The notes under the pieces are model-generated. The model worked only from the letters and a program-made list of their open reading frames with translations. It did not search any database and had not been told where the DNA came from. A stretch of DNA of 64,000 nt from an uncultured Pseudomonadales bacterium (GTDB lineage: Bacteria > Pseudomonadota > Gammaproteobacteria > Pseudomonadales > Azotimanducaceae). The number at the start of each line of letters is the position of its first letter. Positions within the stretch are counted from its first letter, which is position 1. This document shows positions 58,723-64,000 of this stretch, in pieces. The stretch covers positions 124,001-188,000 of the forward strand of contig OY282455.1 in NCBI GenBank assembly GCA_958296195.1, given 5' to 3'. Both the position numbers and the translations under genes were made by a program.

Positions 58723-59863
58723 GAATTTTAGGGCGGAGACGCGAGCCTGGCTGGCGGCGCACTGCCCCGCCGGCGCCCGCGGCCCCGGCCCCATACCCAA
58801 CGGCAGCACCAAGATCAAGATCGGGCACAGGGACACCTTGGCGTGGCTGGACCTGATGATCGAGAAGGGCTGGACCGTGCCGGACTGGCCGAAGGAGTAC
58901 GGCGGCGCGGCCCTCGGCAAGGAGGAGTACTTGGTCCTGCTGGAGGAAATGCGCCGCATTGACGCCCGCCCGCCGCTGTCCGGCTTCGGCACCAGCATGC
59001 TCGGCCCCACCCTGCTTGAGTTCGGCACCGACCTGCAGAAGCAAACCCACCTGCCGCGCATCGCCAGAGCGGCAGTGGAATGGTGCCAAGGCTACAGCGA
59101 ACCCGGCGCCGGCAGCGACCTGGCCAGCCTGCGCACTCGGGCGGAGGATAAGGGCGACCACTTCGTCATCAACGGCCAGAAGACCTGGACCTCCGGCGCC
59201 CAGTTTGCGGATTGGATGTTCATTTTGGTGCGCACCGACCCGGATGCGCCTAAGCATCAGGGCATCAGCTTCCTGTTGCTGCCTATGGACCAGCCCGGGG
59301 TGCGGGTGAAGCCCATCCGCCTGATCTCCGGGGAGTCGCCCTTCAACGAGACCTTTTTCGACAACGCCATCGCCAGCAAGGAGGATTTGGTCGGCGAACT
59401 CAACCGCGGCTGGAGCGTGGGCAAGCGCCTGCTGCAGCACGAGCGCTCCGGCATGCAGTCCTTGGTGCGGGGCAGCGCGGGAGAAGGCGAGGCGAACTTG
59501 CCGGCACAGGCCAAGGCGGCGCTGGGGGAGGCCGGCGGCAAGGTCGCAGATCCTGCCTATCGCAGCCAGGTTCTGGCCTACGAGATGAACAACCGCGCCT
59601 TCCGCCTCTGCCAGCGCCGGGCGGTGGAGGAGTCCGATGGCGGCGCTCCGGGGCCGGTGAGCTCCATCTTCAAGATCTACGGCAGCGAACTTCAACAGCA
59701 GCACGACGACCTCCTTACCAAGATGCGCGGCGTTCAGGGTTTTGGCGCGGAGCGCGAAGCCACCCGGCAATGGCTGTTTTACCGGGCCTTCTCCATCTAC
59801 AGCGGCAGCAACGAGATTCAGCGGAACATCCTCGCCAAGCGGGTGCTCGGCCTGCCGGACTAG
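58703..59863 (+). CDS. Acyl-CoA dehydrogenase
   Basis: 386 aa from ATG 58703, overlapping the permease by 20 bp. GWTVPDWPKEYGGAALGKEE, WCQGYSEPGAGSDLASLRT (substrate/FAD loop), NGQKTWTSGAQFADW and the C-terminal FSIYSGSNEIQRNILAKRVLG are standard for the family. These enzymes oxidise acyl-CoA at alpha-beta. The catalytic Glu position is near YSGSNEIQ. It may act on CoA esters formed by the CoA-transferases of region A, but it is distant from them and without a GntR site. Confidence 0.9.
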   Translation: METQRLENFRAETRAWLAAHCPAGARGPGPIPNGSTKIKIGHRDTLAWLDLMIEKGWTVPDWPKEYGGAALGKEEYLVLLEEMRRIDARPPLSGFGTSMLGPTLLEFGTDLQKQTHLPRIARAAVEWCQGYSEPGAGSDLASLRTRAEDKGDHFVINGQKTWTSGAQFADWMFILVRTDPDAPKHQGISFLLLPMDQPGVRVKPIRLISGESPFNETFFDNAIASKEDLVGELNRGWSVGKRLLQHERSGMQSLVRGSAGEGEANLPAQAKAALGEAGGKVADPAYRSQVLAYEMNNRAFRLCQRRAVEESDGGAPGPVSSIFKIYGSELQQQHDDLLTKMRGVQGFGAEREATRQWLFYRAFSIYSGSNEIQRNILAKRVLGLPD

Positions 59864-59867
59864 GACG

Positions 59868-61280
59868 ATGGGCGATGAAATCTCCCGCCGCCATTTCAGC
59901 GCCGAGGACTTCAGCGTCTTCCGCTTCCGCCTGGACGAAGAGACCAAGAGGCTCGCTGAGCAGTTCGCCTCCAGCCGCTTCAGCGAACGGGGCGACATGG
60001 CCGGCTTCGAGCTGGAGGCTTGGTTGGTGGACGGCAAGGGCGATCCACTGCCGCAAAACGACCTGTTCCTGGAGCGGCTGCAAAACCCCTTGGTGACCTT
60101 CGAGCTGGCCAGCTACAACGTGGAGTTGAACGGCAGCCCCACGGCGCTTTCCGGCCGCACCTTCTCCCGCCTGCACGACGAGCTTGCCGCCACTTGGCGG
60201 GCCTGCCGGGGCGCTGCCGACGATCTGGGCTGCCATCTGGTGACCATCGGCATTCTGCCGACCATCAAGGAATCCCTGCTGAATTCGGCGCACATGTCGA
60301 AGATGGTGCGTTATCAAGCCCTGAATGATCGAGTGATGGCGCTGCGCGACGGCAAGCCGCTGGACGTGCGCATTCAGGGGGAGGAGGAACTGGCCATGCA
60401 GCACTCCGACGTGATGCTGGAGGCGGCCACCACCTCCTTTCAGATCCACTTGCAGTGCAAGCCCGGCAACGCGGTGCGCGACTTCAACGCCGCCTTGGTC
60501 GCCTCCGCGCCCATGGTGGCGGCCGGCGCCAATTCACCCACGCTGTTTGGCCGGACGCTGTGGGCGGAAACGCGCATTCCCCTGTTCGAGCAGGCGATTG
60601 ACATAGGCCCGCACTACCCTCCCAGAGTGGGGTTCGGCACCGGTTTTGCGGAGGCGTCCCTGCTGGAGCTCTTTCTGGAAAACCAAGGCGACCACCCCAT
60701 TCTGATACCGAACGTGAACGACGCGGCGCCCGGCGAATTCGCCCAAGCGCGTTTCCACAACGGCACCATCTGGCGCTGGAACCGGCCCCTGATCGGCTTT
60801 GACCATGACGGCCAAGTGCATTTGCGCATCGAGCACCGGGTGGTGCCGGCTGGGCCGACCATTCGCGATTGCGTGGCCAATGCGGCGCTCTTCTTCGGCT
60901 TGGTGGCCGGCTTCAGGCTGGACAGCCAAGGTCCGGAGACGCAATTGAGCTTCGACGCCGCCCGCCGCAACTTCTACCAAGCGGCCCGCGACGGCTTGCA
61001 GGCCGAATTGACGTGGCGGCAGGGGCAGGTCAGCGCCCGTTCGCTGCTTCTTGAGGAACTGCTGCCCTTGGCCCGGCGCGGCCTGCAAAGCTACGGCATC
61101 CCGGAGGAGGAGGTTGCCGAATACCTGGGCCTGATCGAAGCCCGGGTGGACTCCGGCCTCAACGGCGCCGAGTGGCAACTGCGCTGGCGGCGGCGGCATG
61201 GCCTGGGCGGCAACGATTTGGTCATGGCCTACTTGGAGCGCCAGGAGCAGGGCGACCCGGTGCATGCTTGGCCTCTATGA
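59868..61280 (+). CDS. Glutamate-cysteine ligase-like protein (GCS2 family)
   Basis: 470 aa from ATG 59868, 4 bp after the preceding stop. GFELEAWLVDGKGDPLPQND, ASYNVELNGSPTAL, TTSFQIHLQCKPGN and ANSPTLFGRTLWAETRIPLFEQ are typical of carboxylate-amine ligases of the GCS2 type (YbdK/EgtA-like), which couple a glutamate-type carboxylate to an amine using ATP. It is coupled with the acyl-CoA dehydrogenase gene. The exact substrate is unclear; a gamma-glutamyl amine or a peptide bond is possible. Confidence 0.8.
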   Translation: MGDEISRRHFSAEDFSVFRFRLDEETKRLAEQFASSRFSERGDMAGFELEAWLVDGKGDPLPQNDLFLERLQNPLVTFELASYNVELNGSPTALSGRTFSRLHDELAATWRACRGAADDLGCHLVTIGILPTIKESLLNSAHMSKMVRYQALNDRVMALRDGKPLDVRIQGEEELAMQHSDVMLEAATTSFQIHLQCKPGNAVRDFNAALVASAPMVAAGANSPTLFGRTLWAETRIPLFEQAIDIGPHYPPRVGFGTGFAEASLLELFLENQGDHPILIPNVNDAAPGEFAQARFHNGTIWRWNRPLIGFDHDGQVHLRIEHRVVPAGPTIRDCVANAALFFGLVAGFRLDSQGPETQLSFDAARRNFYQAARDGLQAELTWRQGQVSARSLLLEELLPLARRGLQSYGIPEEEVAEYLGLIEARVDSGLNGAEWQLRWRRRHGLGGNDLVMAYLERQEQGDPVHAWPL

Positions 61281-61298
61281 CGAGCGCCGCCATCCCAC

Positions 61299-62216
61299 AT
61301 GGAGACAACCGCAACAACTCCGTCACGGCGAACATCGGCCCTATGCCTGGCCACGGCGACAACCACGGATTTTTTGCCTGGAACCATCGTCACTGTAGGT
61401 TCCTTCCTGAAACATCACCCGGGCTTTGATGGCGAAGTCGTAATCATTGAAGATGGGCTGTGCGAAGAGCATCGGGAGTTGCTGCGCACTTTGCATGGCT
61501 GCGTGCGGTTGGTCCCCGTGTCATCCGAGCTCCAAGCCCGAATAGCGCACCTGACGGCCGTGCGCCCAGACATTAAGGACCGCGCCGCACGGTTCTTCGC
61601 CATTGAGGCGTTGCGCCTGACTGGATACCGCAAGGTGCTGTTCTGCGACAGCGACTTGCTGTTCCGAGCGCCGGTGGGGGAACTGTTCGACACCGACGAA
61701 GCGCTGCTGTGCTGCGGTGACAGGGCGGTTTTGGAGGATAAGCACCGGGATGCCGCCACCTTCCTGCGCATGCAGCCGGAAAGTGGGGAGGACGCCGCCG
61801 CTGTCCTGGAGCGGACATTCAACAGCGGGTTCCTAGTCATGGACGCCGGCGTTGTCGGGGAACGCACTTATGGGGAGCTGCTGGCGATGTTGACGCCGGA
61901 GATGTGGCGCGGCATCGGCACGCCCCACACCGCGCAAGTCCTGCTAAACAGATATTTCGCTGGGCGGCAGACGCTGATCAGTTCGACGTACAACTATCTG
62001 CTGGCTTCGGCGCCGGCCATTCGGTCCCGGGAGGGTCTGGAGGTGGCGGACGCCAAGGTCCTGCATTTCAATGTTCCAGGCAAGCCTTGGATGCCCCTGC
62101 GGTTACTCCGTTGGACGCGCGACGCCAAACCGGTCCCCGGCCTGTTATTGTGGTGGGAGGCATGGGCGGACTGCCTGTCCACCCTGCACCTTTCAACAGG
62201 TGATTTCTTTAGGTGA
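61299..62216 (+). CDS. GT8-like glycosyltransferase, copy 3
   Basis: 305 aa from ATG 61299. LATATTTDFLPGTIVTVGSFLKHHP, IEALRLTGYRKVLFCDSDLLFRAP (DSD metal motif), LLCCGDRAVL, FNSGFLVMDAGV and NRYFAGRQTLISSTYNYLLAS match copies 1 and 2. It lies outside the island, next to a 2OG oxygenase, so it may be the resident ancestor or a separate arrival. Confidence 0.8.
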   Translation: METTATTPSRRTSALCLATATTTDFLPGTIVTVGSFLKHHPGFDGEVVIIEDGLCEEHRELLRTLHGCVRLVPVSSELQARIAHLTAVRPDIKDRAARFFAIEALRLTGYRKVLFCDSDLLFRAPVGELFDTDEALLCCGDRAVLEDKHRDAATFLRMQPESGEDAAAVLERTFNSGFLVMDAGVVGERTYGELLAMLTPEMWRGIGTPHTAQVLLNRYFAGRQTLISSTYNYLLASAPAIRSREGLEVADAKVLHFNVPGKPWMPLRLLRWTRDAKPVPGLLLWWEAWADCLSTLHLSTGDFFR

Positions 62217-62252
62217 GCGAATGATCGGAATCCAGCCCGTGCAGGCCGCCGC

Positions 62253-62939
62253 ATGATTCAACTTGCAGCCGGCGGCCCAGCCGTTGTCAAGGACAACGAA
62301 TGGATGGCGCAGCGGCATGAATTTGCGCACCGCCATTGCGTTGTGTTCAAGGGCTTTGTTGATCAACCCATGTTGAAGCGCATCCCTCGGATGCTGGAAA
62401 CGAGCCAGTACTATGGCCGCGAAGACGTTAGAGAGGGCGGGGTGTTCGCCAGGGAAATTACAATGCGGGACGATGAACCACTGGTGACGGCGTTCGTGCT
62501 TCTTCTCAATCAGCCTCGGCTGTTCAAGGCAATTGCCCAGTTCACTGGTTCCAAAAGAGAAATTCGAATTTTCGAAGGCCGATGCTACAAGCGTCTTCCG
62601 AACAGCAACCACTTTGATTCCTGGCACAACGACCGCGTACCGGGAAGGCTGTATGGACTAAGCATAAACTTGTCGCAAAAACCCGTGGAGGGTGGCGCTT
62701 TTCAAATTCGAAACAAAAAAACCGGGGAGATTTTGCGAACGATTCCGCCGAGTCGGTTTGGGGATGCACACCTGTTTCGGGTGCATAGATCTCTTGAGCA
62801 CAAAGTTTCCTTGATACGGGGAACCGAGCCAAGGTGTGTTTATGCGGGGTGGTTTTGCGGAGGGCCGGACTACAAGGGCCATCGGGAGATGATCCGAAAA
62901 GAGTTGTTTGCTCCTGCTGTCAGCGTCCCGACGCCTTAA
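62253..62939 (+). CDS. 2OG-Fe(II) oxygenase-like protein
   Basis: 228 aa from ATG 62253. The metal motif is HFDSWHNDRV (His-x-Asp); the distal His lies in VHRSLEHKVS and the 2OG-binding Arg probably in EPRCVYAGWF. GALQIRN-like GGAFQIRNKKTG precedes the distal His, as usual. It differs from the TPR-containing enzyme at 54423. Its gene is AT-richer than the surroundings. With GT8 copy 3 it forms the second GT8 + 2OG pair of the window. Confidence 0.75.
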   Translation: MIQLAAGGPAVVKDNEWMAQRHEFAHRHCVVFKGFVDQPMLKRIPRMLETSQYYGREDVREGGVFAREITMRDDEPLVTAFVLLLNQPRLFKAIAQFTGSKREIRIFEGRCYKRLPNSNHFDSWHNDRVPGRLYGLSINLSQKPVEGGAFQIRNKKTGEILRTIPPSRFGDAHLFRVHRSLEHKVSLIRGTEPRCVYAGWFCGGPDYKGHREMIRKELFAPAVSVPTP

Positions 62940-63125
62940 GCAGTCCACAAACCACCCGAAACGGTGATGTGCCGCCGTTCGGTGTTGAATCGCGCCTTGA
63001 GACCCCAAGGCGCAGTGCTCCCGTCAGCAAAAAATGCTGTTAAGAACAAATAAAGTGTCCGCTTTAAGAACACAGGAACTGTCCGGTTTTACTGTCGCCC
63101 GGTTTGACAACCGGAGCGCATTGAC
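62940..63125. other. Leader and probable left end of an ISNCY-type element
   Basis: 186 bp before the transposase. Two related stretches AAGTGTCCGCTTTAAGAACA and AACTGTCCGGTTTTACTGTC look like IS terminal or transposase-binding sequences. No other gene is seen. Confidence 0.45.
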
Positions 63126-64000
63126 ATGGGCAAGGCGAGCTTGGCTCAGGAGAAGCGGGACATGGTGTTCGAGGAGGTTTACGGGGTTTGGACGGAGCGT
63201 CGGCTGACGCAGGAGGATGCGGCGGAGCTGTTGGGGGTTTGCCCCCGGACGTTCCGGCGCTGGGCGGAGCGCTACGAGGGGGACGGGATCGACGGTCTTC
63301 GTGACCGGCGGCTGTCGGGGGCGTCGCACCGCGCGGCGCCGGTGGACGAGGTGATGCGGATGGTGGATCGGTACCGGACGCGGCATGAGGGCTGGAGCGT
63401 GAGGCACTTTTACTCCTGGTACCGCCGCGACGGCGGTGAGCGCAGCTATGGCTGGGTGAAGGACAAGCTTCAGCAGGCGGGCGCCGTGCCCAGGTCGAAG
63501 GGCCGGGGCAGGCACCGCAAGCGTCGGGAGCGGGCGCCTTGGCCGGGGATGCTGCTGCATCAGGACGGCAGCAGCCACGAGTGGGTTGAGGGCCGGCGTT
63601 GGGACCTGATCGTGACGATGGACGACGCGACGAGCGAGCACCACTCGATGTTCCTGTGCGAGGAGGAGGGGCTGTGGAGCAGCTTTCGGGGCGTTCGGGA
63701 GACGATCGGGGCCAAGGGCCTGTTCTGCTCGCTTTACACGGACCGGGGCTCGCACTACTGGACGACGCCGGAGGCGGGCGGGAAGGTGGACCGGGAGAAC
63801 CCGACGCAGTTCGGCCGGGCGATGGCCCGTCTGGGGATCGAGATGATCCCGGCCTACTCGCCGGAGGCGCGGGGGCGCTCGGAGCGGGCGTTCGGCACCC
63901 ACCAAGGCCGGCTGCCGAAGGAGTTGGCGCTGGCCGGGGCGACGGACCTGGAGTCCGCCAACCGCTACCTGGCGGAGGTCTGCATGCCGGCCTTCAACGC
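63126..64000 (+). CDS. ISNCY-type IS transposase, 3' end outside window
   Basis: About 291 codons from ATG 63126, open to the window end. The N-terminal helix-turn-helix is RRLTQEDAAELLGVCPRTFR followed by RWAERYEGDGIDGLRDRR. The DDE core has MLLHQDGSSHEWV (first Asp), LYTDRGSHYW (second Asp) and SPEARGRSERAFGTHQGRLP (Glu). This is an integrase-type transposase. It appears intact within the window. A remnant of the same family lies at 47159-47344. Confidence 0.85.
   Translation, partial: MGKASLAQEKRDMVFEEVYGVWTERRLTQEDAAELLGVCPRTFRRWAERYEGDGIDGLRDRRLSGASHRAAPVDEVMRMVDRYRTRHEGWSVRHFYSWYRRDGGERSYGWVKDKLQQAGAVPRSKGRGRHRKRRERAPWPGMLLHQDGSSHEWVEGRRWDLIVTMDDATSEHHSMFLCEEEGLWSSFRGVRETIGAKGLFCSLYTDRGSHYWTTPEAGGKVDRENPTQFGRAMARLGIEMIPAYSPEARGRSERAFGTHQGRLPKELALAGATDLESANRYLAEVCMPAFN

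Overview
The window is GC-rich bacterial DNA (short intergenic gaps, many ATGA overlaps, Shine-Dalgarno sequences). It holds three large TonB-dependent receptors, periplasmic c-type cytochrome and flavoenzyme genes, type III CoA-transferases and ISNCY-type transposase sequence. This suits a heterotrophic proteobacterium, most likely gammaproteobacterial and perhaps host- or algae-associated, but no rRNA or marker gene fixes the taxonomy. I see no rRNA, tRNA or CRISPR.

Region A (1-31.5 kb) is a catabolic region. Its core at 1-4.8 kb encodes an alpha/beta hydrolase, a homologue of plant red chlorophyll catabolite reductase (RCCR), a Rieske oxygenase, an SDR that resembles plant chlorophyll b reductase (NYC1/NOL), and an Asp/Glu-racemase-superfamily enzyme of the arylmalonate decarboxylase/maleate isomerase type. 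Further along are two HMG-CoA-lyase-like enzymes, two CaiB/BaiF CoA-transferases, an isochorismatase-fold amidohydrolase, two NodB/PuuE-type (imidase/allantoinase-like) hydrolases, a GntR/UTRA regulator and three TonB receptors. Four intergenic regions (about 1.80, 15.81, 20.03 and 23.52 kb) share a TGATATATCA-centred palindrome, one of them at the GntR gene itself. My reading is a GntR-controlled regulon for breaking down a tetrapyrrole (chlorophyll or bilin type): ring opening and reduction, then imide, half-amide, maleate-type acid, CoA ester and lyase products. This is inference and is the main candidate for a new system.

Inside region A, 5-10 kb is a decayed defence patch: a toxin-antitoxin pair, BREX remnants (BrxL and BrxC pieces), a frameshifted HicB, and an apparently intact ATPase + DUF4276 pair. 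Several catabolic genes are also broken: an internally deleted hydrolase paralogue, an FAD monooxygenase disrupted by a 23-bp tandem duplication, and a HyuA stub.

Region B (31.6-35.4 kb) encodes a UDP-glucuronate decarboxylase-like enzyme and a flavin amine oxidase / dihaem cytochrome c / RidA operon.

Region C (37.3-55.4 kb) is an inserted island. It is flanked by a direct repeat of about 1.8 kb that carries an AAA-ATPase/PD-(D/E)XK nuclease gene. Left of the island the amino-acid permease is reduced to a stub; right of it the amine oxidase is reduced to a fragment, as expected from single-crossover integration of a circle. The island carries an asparagine-synthetase homologue, GT8 and rhamnosyl-type glycosyltransferases, two near-identical sulfotransferases, an SGNH hydrolase, a RiPP-precursor-like peptide, a TIR-bounded element with an ATPase, a membrane sulfatase-fold enzyme, a methyltransferase and a GT-C glycosyltransferase. 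A 24-G tract separates two glycosyltransferase genes and looks like a phase-variation switch.

Region D (57.4-64 kb) resumes the chromosome-like order: permease, acyl-CoA dehydrogenase and glutamate-cysteine-ligase-like enzyme, then another GT8 + 2OG-oxygenase pair and an ISNCY-type transposase cut by the window end.
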